The notes under the pieces are model-generated. The model was given only the letters and a program-made list of their open reading frames with translations. It was not told the origin of the DNA and did no database searches. Made by a program: the position numbers and the translations under genes. Of a DNA stretch of 64,000 nucleotides, positions 28,182 through 37,034 are shown piece by piece (the stretch's first letter is position 1; each line of letters opens with the position of its first letter). The stretch comes from Saccharicrinis sp965230625 (GTDB taxonomy: Bacteria; Bacteroidota; Bacteroidia; Bacteroidales; Marinilabiliaceae): the NCBI GenBank assembly GCA_965230625.1, contig CBDDLL010000001.1:620001-684000 (forward strand). The letters are read 5' to 3'.

Positions 28182-29063
28182 ATGAGAATAGCCATATTTG
28201 GGAAACGATTTTCAGAATTATTTAGAGGAAGTTGTAGTAACCTGTTTAGAAAGTTACACCAACACAACTGCGAAATAATCATTTATAAACCTTTTTACGA
28301 GTTTTTAATAGGTAATATTGATGTTAAACCAGAGGTCAGTGGTTTTTTTGAGACTAAAAATGAACTAAATGATATAGATTTATTTTTAAGTATTGGCGGA
28401 GATGGTACTATTTTAGAAGCTGTTACTTATGTACATAATTCTGAAATTCCTATTGTTGGTATAAACAGCGGAAGGTTAGGTTTTTTAGCTGCTATTGCCC
28501 AAGAAGAAATCGATAGTTCACTGGATCATATTTTTAACGGCAATTACAATACTACTTCAATTGACCTGCTTCAATTAAAAACTGAGAATAATTTGTTTGG
28601 AGAAATGAATTTTGCGCTAAACGAATTAGCAGTTCACCGCAGAGATAGTGCTTCGATGATTACGATACACGCCTACCTTAATGGTGAATTTTTAAATTCT
28701 TATTGGGCCGATGGATTAATAGTCTCAACAGCAGTTGGTTCTACTGCCTATTCGTTAAGTGTAGGTGGTCCAATTATACATCCCAAATCACAAAGTTTAG
28801 TTATTACACCCATTGCTCCCCATAACCTCACAGTAAGACCTATTGTAGTACCTAACAACATGAATATCACACTAAAAGTTGAAGGGCGTGCCGATAAATA
28901 TTTAGCTACTCTTGATTCCCGTAGCAGAATTTTTGAAGAGGGATTAGAGCTAAATGTTCAAAAAGCCGACTTTCATGTTAACGTAATTGATTTACCTGAT
29001 ATTAACTTTAATTCTACTCTCCGAAATAAATTAATGTGGGGAGCTGATAAACGTAATTATTGA
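28182..29063 (+). CDS. nadK: NAD kinase
   Basis: 293 residues. Phosphorylates NAD+ to NADP+, the only route to NADP. Visible motifs: SIGGDGTILEA (GGDGT nucleotide-binding loop), INSGRLGFLA, the conserved NE/D region FALNELAVHR, and GSTAYSLSVGGPIIHP. A longer frame begins with TTG at 28158, but that codon overlaps the promoter -7 element, so ATG 28182 (MRIAIFGKRF) is chosen. Single gene, convergent with the helicase. Confidence 0.95.
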   Translation: MRIAIFGKRFSELFRGSCSNLFRKLHQHNCEIIIYKPFYEFLIGNIDVKPEVSGFFETKNELNDIDLFLSIGGDGTILEAVTYVHNSEIPIVGINSGRLGFLAAIAQEEIDSSLDHIFNGNYNTTSIDLLQLKTENNLFGEMNFALNELAVHRRDSASMITIHAYLNGEFLNSYWADGLIVSTAVGSTAYSLSVGGPIIHPKSQSLVITPIAPHNLTVRPIVVPNNMNITLKVEGRADKYLATLDSRSRIFEEGLELNVQKADFHVNVIDLPDINFNSTLRNKLMWGADKRNY

Positions 29064-29096
29064 TTATAAATAGAATATCTAGTGTATGTTACAAGT

Positions 29097-31796
29097 TTAA
29101 CTCATCTGCCTAATCACTTTAGTTAAAGCTTTTGTTTTATTGCTTTTCCAGTTGGTGTAAGTCAGAGGGATAGATTTAATGCCCATCCGTCCTAATGTTT
29201 TATATCTTTCTAAAGTAAATGCCTCTTTAAACATTCCTGGATAACCAATTAAATCAATAAAAAAGTGCTTACTTCGATGCTCAATAAAAATATCGAGCAA
29301 ACATCCACCTACCGGATAACCGCATTTTATATTCTTATATCCTTTTTTTTCTAATTTCTTAACAACCTCAACCTGAAAATCATCTTTCTCAACTTCTTCT
29401 TTATTAAAATGGGTATAATCCTTAATAAAAGAAAAGTACTTGCCAATCAGGCTTTCCTTGTCAAGTTTAAAATCAGATACCGATTTAAAGATATATTGAT
29501 ATGATCGTGCTCTTGTAATAGCTACATTTAATACTTCTGGTTTGTTAGCATGTATAAAAGCCGAATGATGGGTATTATCGCATAATGCAAATGATAATAA
29601 TACTATTTCTCTCTCAGAGCCTTGAAAACTATAAGGAGTTCCACAGAGTATATCAAATTTTTTAATGGTTTTTAAAGTAAACTTTTCTCGAATTAACTTA
29701 TTTAGGTAATTCACTTGAGCGCTAAATAATGAAATTACTCCAACACTTGGCACTTCTTTATCTTGATCGTATTTTTTAACGAGCTCATTTATCTTTTTTA
29801 TTACTTCGTTCGCTTCTTTCTCGTTTATTCCTTTAATATTTCTTTCTCCATCTAATTCAATTAGCTCAATTTGGGAAGAGGATGTATGATTTGGAGTAGA
29901 TTTTAATACTTCCAGTTGACCACTGTAAAAATGCTGGTTACTAAATTCAATTAAAGATGGTGTAGACCTAAAATGCTCCCGTAAAAATGTAATTTGCTCT
30001 TGAAGTTTTACTTTGGAAATATAAAAATCAAGAATACTTCTGTTTCTATAATCAAAAACTTTATCTGTAGGTAAATTATACTTTTTCAACAAGTTATTTT
30101 GCTGTGCATTAGAAACAAACGAGTAGTGTCTTAATTGATTAGGATCGCCCGAAATGACTACTTTTTTTGCTCTGTAAATTGCTGGTAAAGCCGAAGCAAT
30201 ATCACACTGTGTTGCTTCATCTATAATAACTAAGTCGAAAAGATCTTTTTTTAAAGGAAGAACTGAATTTAAATCGGAAAGATTAGCTAACCAAATTGGG
30301 AAAACTTTTAAAATACATTCATGATCTATATTATCTGCAATTTTCTTTCTCTCGGTAAAATTAGAAGCATCCAAAGCATCATAATAAAGAGAAATATCGT
30401 TTCTGAAAGTACTGGAGTTTATTCTAATATTCTTTTCTATTTTTCGTTTGCAAAATATCTTTAGTTCTTTATCCAGTTTTCCGCTTAATACTTCAATGCT
30501 TTTAAATATTTCTAAAAGTCTATCATCATTATCCATACTCATCTTTAGAAATATCTTTCGTATCCCGTCAAATAACCTTGGATTATCAGTAAATTCCAAG
30601 GCTGATAGTTTTAATTCTTTATCTACATACTCTTTAAATTCCAATTCCCTTTGAACCGAGGATCTGTATAAACTTTCAATAATATATTCATTGTAATTAC
30701 TGGTTGTTTGCGCTGATATGCCACTTAAGTACTTCTGTATTTTATTCATTAGGCTCATCTTATACTTATTGCCTGTGGTATGAATCAGAAAATCCTTTAA
30801 TTTAAAATCTACTTCTAACATACCTCTAATTACTTCAACAGCTTGCTTTGTTTTTGATACAATTAATACCGATTTACCCTTAACAACAGCATCTGCAACA
30901 ATTGAAGTTATTGTATAAGATTTGCCTGTGCCTGGAGGTCCAACAAGTACTGAGTTTTCGTAAATACAAGAGTTTTGTAGCGCTGTATATTGCTCATTAT
31001 TTAATCTTGATTTGAAGTAACTAAAGTTTTCCTCCTTTATTTTTTCCTCGCCTTCAAGTAAATTCATCAAATTTGAATTAAAGCATCCAGTATCAACAAT
31101 TTGCTCTAAGTCGTTTAATACTTTTAATGAGGATTGCGATTTATCAACTAAAACAGTACAAGCTGCAGGTACTATTTTAAACTCATCAGAATTATAACTT
31201 GTATTATAATAGGACCGGATTTTTGAAACAGACCATACTTTTGGGTTGAGTAACATTTCCTCCGAATCAAGATTTGAAAAATATTTAGTTAAAGTCATCT
31301 TTAGCCAAACATAATCACTTCTATCATTTTGAACGTGTTCCTTTAATTCAGTGATAAATAGTTCGTAACCTTTGTTTTTATCAATTAATTCAAGTTTGGA
31401 TAAAATAGCTCTATTTACTATAAATGATTCTCGCTCTATCTCAAGATATGATAAATCATCTTTATTAATAATATTAGCAGGAAATAGTAATAAAGGGGCA
31501 CATATTCGCTTATCCTTAACCAAAGCATTTTCTGAGACTCCCAGAATAAAAAAGCATGCATAAAATAGTTTCTTCTCTAATTTAAATAACTCAATATCCT
31601 TTTCTAAATCATTTAATTTAGGATTATTATAAGGAATCAAAGGGAGTTTATCATTTAGTAATTCTTCTTTGTTCTTAACAAACCATTTGTATTTATATTT
31701 TGTCGATAAAAGGTTATCAACTACAAATTCCTTATAATCTAGTTTATAGCAATCTTTAAAATAACTATAAAAACTCTTAGGGTCAGTGATCTTCAT
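29097..31796 (-). CDS. SF1B (UPF1/DNA2-like) helicase with C-terminal nuclease-like domain
   Basis: 899 residues. Residues ~1-250 have no recognised domain. Walker A is VGPPGTGKSYT (~286-294), Walker B is VIIDEATQCD (~524-531), then SGDPNQLRHY (motif III), REHFRSTPSLIEFSN (motif IV) and VAITRARSY (motif VI). The last ~90 residues (KGYKNIKCGYPVGGCLLDIFIE...FFIDLIGYPG) look like a restriction-endonuclease-type fold (Vsr/DUF559-like), with the Asp in LLDIF and another in FIDLIG. Such helicase-nuclease fusions act in DNA or RNA processing and in some phage-defence systems. It stands alone here, so a defence role is unproven. Confidence 0.82.
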   Translation of the reverse strand: MKITDPKSFYSYFKDCYKLDYKEFVVDNLLSTKYKYKWFVKNKEELLNDKLPLIPYNNPKLNDLEKDIELFKLEKKLFYACFFILGVSENALVKDKRICAPLLLFPANIINKDDLSYLEIERESFIVNRAILSKLELIDKNKGYELFITELKEHVQNDRSDYVWLKMTLTKYFSNLDSEEMLLNPKVWSVSKIRSYYNTSYNSDEFKIVPAACTVLVDKSQSSLKVLNDLEQIVDTGCFNSNLMNLLEGEEKIKEENFSYFKSRLNNEQYTALQNSCIYENSVLVGPPGTGKSYTITSIVADAVVKGKSVLIVSKTKQAVEVIRGMLEVDFKLKDFLIHTTGNKYKMSLMNKIQKYLSGISAQTTSNYNEYIIESLYRSSVQRELEFKEYVDKELKLSALEFTDNPRLFDGIRKIFLKMSMDNDDRLLEIFKSIEVLSGKLDKELKIFCKRKIEKNIRINSSTFRNDISLYYDALDASNFTERKKIADNIDHECILKVFPIWLANLSDLNSVLPLKKDLFDLVIIDEATQCDIASALPAIYRAKKVVISGDPNQLRHYSFVSNAQQNNLLKKYNLPTDKVFDYRNRSILDFYISKVKLQEQITFLREHFRSTPSLIEFSNQHFYSGQLEVLKSTPNHTSSSQIELIELDGERNIKGINEKEANEVIKKINELVKKYDQDKEVPSVGVISLFSAQVNYLNKLIREKFTLKTIKKFDILCGTPYSFQGSEREIVLLSFALCDNTHHSAFIHANKPEVLNVAITRARSYQYIFKSVSDFKLDKESLIGKYFSFIKDYTHFNKEEVEKDDFQVEVVKKLEKKGYKNIKCGYPVGGCLLDIFIEHRSKHFFIDLIGYPGMFKEAFTLERYKTLGRMGIKSIPLTYTNWKSNKTKALTKVIRQMS

Positions 31797-32161
31797 TATA
31801 CTCTAATATTTATCCTTAAGAATAATAATTAACTTTAAATAACCGATTCCAATATAGTAAAGTAACTTTCAAATCCTAATTACAAACAACATTTTCCTTT
31901 TATGAATATCAATTTAAGTTCTTTTAGAACATTTTGAGAAAAAATTCAAAAGTCATTTACCTTAGGCATAATTTATTGTTAATTAATTTGCGTTGGGTAA
32001 ATTATCATTAACTTAGTATTTAATCCTATACAGACGAAAGAAATTTCTGTTAAGATTATACATTAAAAGCCTTTACATTTAAAAGGTTATTACAACAAAA
32101 TAAAAAAGGACTACATTTTTCAATATATAAATACAAAAATAAACTTTAGGAGGCAGTAAAA
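31797..32161. other. Divergent intergenic region, 365 bp
   Basis: AT-rich region between the start of the helicase gene and the sigma-54 response regulator gene, so it must hold promoters for both. I could not assign them. No open frame or stable hairpin noticed. Confidence 0.4.
32148..32153 (+). promoter_or_regulatory. Perfect Shine-Dalgarno deciding a GTG start
   Basis: AGGAGG lies 8 bases before GTG 32162. Such a perfect site is rare in this genome region and fixes the GTG start of the response regulator, implying efficient translation. Confidence 0.75.
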
Positions 32162-33607
32162 GTGAGGATTTTACTAGTGGACGATGATAGTTTAAGTCGG
32201 TTTTCCATAGAGCAGTATCTAAAGGAACATTTAAAGTATAATGTTACTTTAGCTGAAAGTGGTGAACAAGCCATTGGACTGTTTAAACAAAATCCTTTTC
32301 CAATAGTAATTACCGACATGAAAATGCCTGGTATGAGTGGCATTAGATTACTACAATTAATTAAAGAAATATCTCCCAATACCGATGTAATTATTTTAAC
32401 CGGTTATGGTAATCTTCAAACATCAATTGATGCATTAAGGTCAGGGGCATCAGATTACATATTAAAACCTGTAAGTATCGAACAATTAGCAATAGCGCTT
32501 GAAAAAGTAACTAGGTTTCAAAATTTAAAGTCGGAAAACTATAAATTAAAAGACAACCTAATTAATAGCACCAAAATAATTAAATCCAGCGAAGCTAAAA
32601 TAGCATCTATGCATACCATTTTACAGCAATACTCTCCTTCTTTAGAAATTGGTATATTCTCAAGCGTAATGAGAAATATAGTTTCTCTCTGCGAAAATTT
32701 TCACAAAGAGCGTGATGTTCCTGTTATTATCCAAGGAGAAACAGGCACTGGAAAAGAGATTGTTGCCCGATTAATACATAATGGAATCAAAGAAACAATT
32801 GACAAACCTTTTGTTCCGGTAAATTGTGCTGCCATTCCTCCTCACCTTTTCGAAAGCGAATTGTTTGGATATGTTGAAGGTGCATATACAGGAGCTCGAA
32901 AAAATGGTGGAATTGGCAAACTTGAATTAGCACAAGGAGGCACCATTTTTCTAGATGAGATAGGCGAACTGCCTCTTGAATTCCAACCTAAATTACTTCG
33001 TGCACTTCAAGAAAGGGAAATTTATAGAATTGGAGGTGATAAACTCATTAAATTAGACATACGATTTATTTTTGCCTCTAACAGAAATTTACAGCAAATG
33101 GTAAATGATAACAAGTTTAGGAGCGATTTATACTACCGCTTAAACTTGGGTCAAATTGTAATCCCTCCTCTTAACGGTAGAAAAGATGAAGTTATACCGT
33201 TAGCACAAATGTTTCTGGAAAAGTTTGCCGGTAAGCGGAAAAAAGAATTTAGATTTATTGACGAAGAAGCACGAAAAATATTATTAGAATATCAATGGCC
33301 TGGCAATGTAAGAGAACTGCAAAATGTAATTGAAAGAGCTGTTTTATTGTATAACGATGATGTTTTAAAAAAAGAACATGTTTCTTATCTAAAAAACAAC
33401 AAGCCAGATATTAAAATGCCTCTAATTGGAACTCCAATTGAAAATGGTAAAGTTATCTTACCTGATGATAGTTTATCCATTGAAGATCTTGAAATTGAAA
33501 TAGTTTCGAAAGCACTAGAAAAATTCGATAATAATAAAACAAAAGTGGCTGATTACCTTGGAATATCACGCAGCGCTTTACGAAGTCGTATTAAAAAACT
33601 AAACTAG
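32162..33607 (+). CDS. Sigma-54-dependent response regulator (NtrC family)
   Basis: 481 residues. Receiver domain (~1-120) with acidic pocket LVDDDS and phosphoacceptor Asp52 in VITDMKMPGMSG. Linker with heptad-like character (~120-165), then the AAA+ domain (~165-400): Walker A GETGTGKE (192-199), the sigma-54 contact loop as GAYTGA (240-245, a Tyr variant of GAFTGA), LDEIGELPLEFQ, and R-finger region. The C-terminal Fis-type helix-turn-helix (~445-481) ends in KVADYLGISRSALRSRIKKL. No histidine kinase is adjacent, so it is an orphan. It probably acts on the sigma-54 promoter 185 bp downstream. Confidence 0.95.
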   Translation: MRILLVDDDSLSRFSIEQYLKEHLKYNVTLAESGEQAIGLFKQNPFPIVITDMKMPGMSGIRLLQLIKEISPNTDVIILTGYGNLQTSIDALRSGASDYILKPVSIEQLAIALEKVTRFQNLKSENYKLKDNLINSTKIIKSSEAKIASMHTILQQYSPSLEIGIFSSVMRNIVSLCENFHKERDVPVIIQGETGTGKEIVARLIHNGIKETIDKPFVPVNCAAIPPHLFESELFGYVEGAYTGARKNGGIGKLELAQGGTIFLDEIGELPLEFQPKLLRALQEREIYRIGGDKLIKLDIRFIFASNRNLQQMVNDNKFRSDLYYRLNLGQIVIPPLNGRKDEVIPLAQMFLEKFAGKRKKEFRFIDEEARKILLEYQWPGNVRELQNVIERAVLLYNDDVLKKEHVSYLKNNKPDIKMPLIGTPIENGKVILPDDSLSIEDLEIEIVSKALEKFDNNKTKVADYLGISRSALRSRIKKLN

Positions 33608-33618
33608 ATTGCTCTAGC

Positions 33619-33650
33619 GTTCAATTTGGAACACTTGTTCAATTTGGAAC
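33619..33650 (+). promoter_or_regulatory. Two tandem activator-binding sites (candidate UAS)
   Basis: GTTCAATTTGGAAC occurs at 33619-33632 and again, identical, at 33637-33650. Each has inverted arms GTTC/GAAC. They lie about 140-170 bp upstream of the -24/-12 promoter, the usual distance for an enhancer bound by an NtrC-type activator. Confidence 0.65.
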
Positions 33651-33791
33651 GGTCAAATATGCATTGATGTTCATAATTAAACCTGACCTATTGCACAAAA
33701 CGTATAATAGAATAAAATTCAAACATCATACTACCCTACTATTCAGTTAGTTGATAAATTATTTTAATAAATTCTTAAAATATGTAAAAAA

Positions 33792-33807
33792 TGGCATACC
33801 AGTTGCT
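33792..33807 (+). promoter_or_regulatory. Sigma-54 promoter (-24/-12)
   Basis: TGGCATACCAGTTGCT matches TGGCAY-N5-TTGCW with correct spacing. It is intergenic, on the same strand as the OmpA-like genes and 330 bp before the first, directly after the sigma-54 activator gene. Transcription would begin near 33818. Confidence 0.85.
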
Positions 33808-33888
33808 ACTAGTTGATATAAAAATTATATATTTATATAGTTTTTATTATTGAATGACTAAAATAATTGCTTAAAAAATATTATAAAG

Positions 33889-33945
33889 ATGTTGTTTTGG
33901 AAAGACAGACGTGTCTTTAAGGGTGCCTTGTTATTGGGATTTTAG
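33889..33945 (+). CDS. Short 18-codon ORF in the sigma-54 transcript
   Basis: ATG to TAG encoding MLFWKDRRVFKGALLLGF, a basic then hydrophobic peptide. It lies about 70 bp past the predicted start of the sigma-54 transcript, and its end overlaps the second hairpin. It could be a leader peptide, a small membrane peptide, or chance. No clear ribosome-binding site precedes it. Confidence 0.3.
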   Translation: MLFWKDRRVFKGALLLGF

Positions 33946-33975
33946 GGCACCCTTTGCATTTTGTTGTTTTTACTA
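33900..33975 (+). ncRNA. Structured RNA segment with terminator-like hairpin
   Basis: Two stems: AAAGACA-GACG-TGTCTTT at 33901-33918 and AGGGTGCC / GGCACCCT at about 33919-33954, the latter followed by TTTGCATTTTG and TTGTTTTT. This looks like either a small sigma-54-dependent RNA of about 150 nt ending near 33975 or an attenuator in the leader of the OmpA-like operon. Confidence 0.5.
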
Positions 33976-34139
33976 CGATTTTTTATTCCGCTATTGACTT
34001 CATAAATAAGCTTGTTTAAATTGCACTTAAAATTTGAGTTTCTATTATAGAAATATCAAAAATCTACTTGTTTAAACTTAATGTAGACTACTTTATTAAT
34101 TACTAGCTACATTAATACACAGGCTACAATTAAATATAT

Positions 34140-35465
34140 ATGCGAATTTTTAAAGTAACTCTTGTTGTATTCTTTATATCACTTTTAGGGATAGCAAACT
34201 TGTTCTGTCAAATTGATTTTAGCAACCTTACCGACGAACAAATTTATCGAAGGCATAATAGCTACAATACATGGTCGATTACCATTGGGTATGGCCCATT
34301 GTTTTTTTATACCGATGTGATCAACTATACCGTTTTACCCAAGTCCGATATAAAATTTGCCCCATCATTTATTCTCTCAAAACAACTTGGAAGAGCCTGG
34401 GGACTAGAAGCTGATTTTTTAATGGGTAATATGTATGGAGAAAAGAACAATAGATATTTTAAAGGCGATTTTTTCGACTACAGTGTAAACCTTAGATTTA
34501 GTATCAATCAACTAGTTGCTTTTGGTCCACTTGCTGATAAATGGGATTTATATGGGAAAATTGGTCTGGGAGTTAATTCCTTTAGAAGTAGATTACGAAG
34601 ATTAGACGATGATAGTTTTATGCGTGTTAATGATGTGCATAATAACTTGGGTGGATACCCGAATCCTCCCGGATGGAATGATAACGATTATTTAGTAATG
34701 GGATATGATAAGCAAAATCCTGAAGATAAAACAAGTCGTCAAACAGAGTTAGTGGTTCCTATTGGAATTGGAGCAAGGTTTCGCTTAAGTAAAAGTTTTG
34801 ATTTAGGCGTGGAAATGACCATGAGAAACCTTACTGCCGATAATTTTGATGTTAACCTTACAGGAGCTGATAATGATACCTATATGTATAATTCGTTTAA
34901 CATTACATATAAAATTGGCAAGAAAAACAAAAGACATGCACGTTGGACTTACAAAGATTTTAACCTTGCTTATGAATCGCAACGTGCTACAGATCCACTT
35001 GCCATACGTTTAGATTCACTTAAAAGTGAATTAGACAGACTTGCTGGGCTAGATTCAATTATTACTACTAAGTCATACCAAAAATTTGAAAAAGTGGTAT
35101 ATGAAGAGGGTGTTTCTGCATCGGTATTCTTCGATTTTGATAGCCATACAGTAAAAAAGAGCGAACATCGACAGTTAGCTAGGGTAGCACGTGCTTTGAA
35201 GAAAGATATGTCCATAAAAATGGTTATTTCGGGATATTGTGACGATAGGGGTAGTTTTGAATATAATTTAAAATTAAGTGAACGAAGATGTAATGCTGTA
35301 CTTGATGCCATGGTTAACGATTTTGGCTTAGATCCTTCCAGGTTTAGAACAGATCCTAAAGGAGAGTCTGAGCTATTATCAGACACACAAAATATGAATA
35401 TTAAAGGATTACATATGGCTAACCGAAGAGTAGACCTTTTAATGATTGTTAACGAAAAGGAATAA
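34140..35465 (+). CDS. OmpA-family outer-membrane protein
   Basis: 441 residues. Signal peptide (~1-24, ending LFCQ), a beta-barrel-type N-terminal domain (~35-270, with a repeated aromatic pattern such as WSITIGYGPLFFYTDV), a short linker and a C-terminal OmpA peptidoglycan-binding domain (~320-440; VFFDFDSHTVKKSE and SGYCDDRGSFEYNLKLSERR, with the Asp and Arg that hold meso-diaminopimelate). It ties the outer membrane to the cell wall. First of two tandem paralogues, probably transcribed from the sigma-54 promoter upstream. Confidence 0.88.
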   Translation: MRIFKVTLVVFFISLLGIANLFCQIDFSNLTDEQIYRRHNSYNTWSITIGYGPLFFYTDVINYTVLPKSDIKFAPSFILSKQLGRAWGLEADFLMGNMYGEKNNRYFKGDFFDYSVNLRFSINQLVAFGPLADKWDLYGKIGLGVNSFRSRLRRLDDDSFMRVNDVHNNLGGYPNPPGWNDNDYLVMGYDKQNPEDKTSRQTELVVPIGIGARFRLSKSFDLGVEMTMRNLTADNFDVNLTGADNDTYMYNSFNITYKIGKKNKRHARWTYKDFNLAYESQRATDPLAIRLDSLKSELDRLAGLDSIITTKSYQKFEKVVYEEGVSASVFFDFDSHTVKKSEHRQLARVARALKKDMSIKMVISGYCDDRGSFEYNLKLSERRCNAVLDAMVNDFGLDPSRFRTDPKGESELLSDTQNMNIKGLHMANRRVDLLMIVNEKE

Positions 35466-35475
35466 ACTAACCGTA

Positions 35476-36786
35476 ATGATGAGAAGAAAAGGTATACTTT
35501 TTACATTTATTATTCTTTTGTTAGGAAGCACTCTAATGGCACAATTCACCACCGACAGAAGATTAATAGAAGAGCATAAACGTTTTTCGGGTGAAAAGCC
35601 TTTTAACAAATGGGATATAATGCTTGGCTATGGGCCAACTATTTTATTTACCGATTTTACTGAATACATGCTGTTCCCTGACCATAAATGGGAATTTAGC
35701 CCTTCATTAGCAATAAGCTACCAATTAGTTCCGGCATTGGCATTTGATTTTAGATTTATTAAAGTCGACACCTATGGTAAAAGCACCCAACACTATTTCA
35801 AAGGTGATTTTAATCAATTTACTGGAAATGCAAGATTTTATATTAATCAAATGCTTACCAACCCAGGTCCAATCAACGATAAATGGAATTTCTATTTCAA
35901 CGTTGGATTTGGTTTGCAATCTTTCAGGCATAAGATCTATAAAAATACTGATAATCAGATTTTACATGCTGATGACGTTGAAGGAAGCAGTTACGATGGA
36001 TATTTTGTAATCGGTTACGATAAAAATAATCCTAATAAGAAAAAAAGTAGAAAAAATGAACTTGTATTACCAATGGGGATTGGAGTTTTATACCGTATCA
36101 ATAGAAGTTTTGATTTAGGGGCAGAAAGCACTATTCATTATGGCTTGGAAGATAATTTAGATGGAATATTAACCGGAGCTACTAACGACACATACTGGCA
36201 TACTACCTTTAATCTTAGTTATAAAATAGGAAAAAAAGATAAGCGACACAGCAAATGGACTTATAGGGCATATGGATTTAATATTTTTGGAAAAAAGAGA
36301 AAAGATCCTCTTGAAGATGAAGTCAATACATTTGAACGAATGGTACAACAACAAACTGGTATATTAAGACTTCAGGTTGATTCGGTAATTACTGAAGAAA
36401 GCAATACTAAAATTTACTCTGCAGATAACATTTTCCCTATTTATTTTATGCCGGGAGGAGCCACTTTTAAAGATTATGAAAATCAAATAACCATAGCTCA
36501 GATAGCTGTACTTCTTCGTAAACACCCCGATTGGAAGCTTGATGTAGTTGGATATGCAGATTCCTCAGAGGAAAATCCAATATTTTTAAGTGAAAAAAGA
36601 GCCAGAACAATTAAAAATTACATGACCGATCATTATGGTATACCAGAAGAACTTATTACATTGAAAGCCAAAGGCGATAGTGAGCAGTTAAGTACTGATG
36701 GGCAAAAGGATAAAAGCGGCTTAATTTTAATTGACAGAAGAGTTGATATTGTTATTGTAAAACCCAAAGTTGAGGCTGATAAATGA
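35476..36786 (+). CDS. OmpA-like outer-membrane protein, diverged paralogue
   Basis: 437 residues from ATG 35476 (MMRRKGILFTFIILLLGSTLMAQ), ten bases after the previous stop; the frame opens at 35446 but that start lies in the preceding gene. The N-terminal barrel aligns with the upstream gene along its length (KWDIMLGYGPTILFTDF, NGKRNELVLPMGIGVLYRI-like, KIGKKDKRHSKWTY). The C-terminal OmpA domain is more diverged: the usual FDFDS strand is replaced by IYFMPGGATF, but the Asp of VGYADSSEENP and the Arg of LSEKRARTI remain. Likely co-transcribed and perhaps a partner of the first copy. Confidence 0.85.
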   Translation: MMRRKGILFTFIILLLGSTLMAQFTTDRRLIEEHKRFSGEKPFNKWDIMLGYGPTILFTDFTEYMLFPDHKWEFSPSLAISYQLVPALAFDFRFIKVDTYGKSTQHYFKGDFNQFTGNARFYINQMLTNPGPINDKWNFYFNVGFGLQSFRHKIYKNTDNQILHADDVEGSSYDGYFVIGYDKNNPNKKKSRKNELVLPMGIGVLYRINRSFDLGAESTIHYGLEDNLDGILTGATNDTYWHTTFNLSYKIGKKDKRHSKWTYRAYGFNIFGKKRKDPLEDEVNTFERMVQQQTGILRLQVDSVITEESNTKIYSADNIFPIYFMPGGATFKDYENQITIAQIAVLLRKHPDWKLDVVGYADSSEENPIFLSEKRARTIKNYMTDHYGIPEELITLKAKGDSEQLSTDGQKDKSGLILIDRRVDIVIVKPKVEADK

Positions 36787-37034
36787 TAACGGCGTTTTGG
36801 TGAATAAGATTAAGCATAAAGGAAGTGACAGGAAGTTACATGTAATACCACTTTGATTATTAATTGAAAATTAGCAACTCAAATTAATACTGGGTTACCC
36901 TCGCTGAGTTGGATTTAAACGAATACCGATAAATTAATGGCTGCGCTAAACACAGCTTGCCCTAATTTTTCAGAAAAGTGAATTTGCCGCCAAGGGAAAT
37001 AAACGAACTGATCGTAACAAGTTGTTGCTAATAG

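Larger units (their letters stand above)
33608..34139. other. 532-bp regulatory region: activator sites, sigma-54 promoter, structured RNA
   Basis: Between the response regulator and the OmpA-like pair. In order: two copies of GTTCAATTTGGAAC, a -24/-12 promoter, a short ORF and two hairpins, then about 160 bp without visible structure before the next gene. Confidence 0.65.
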
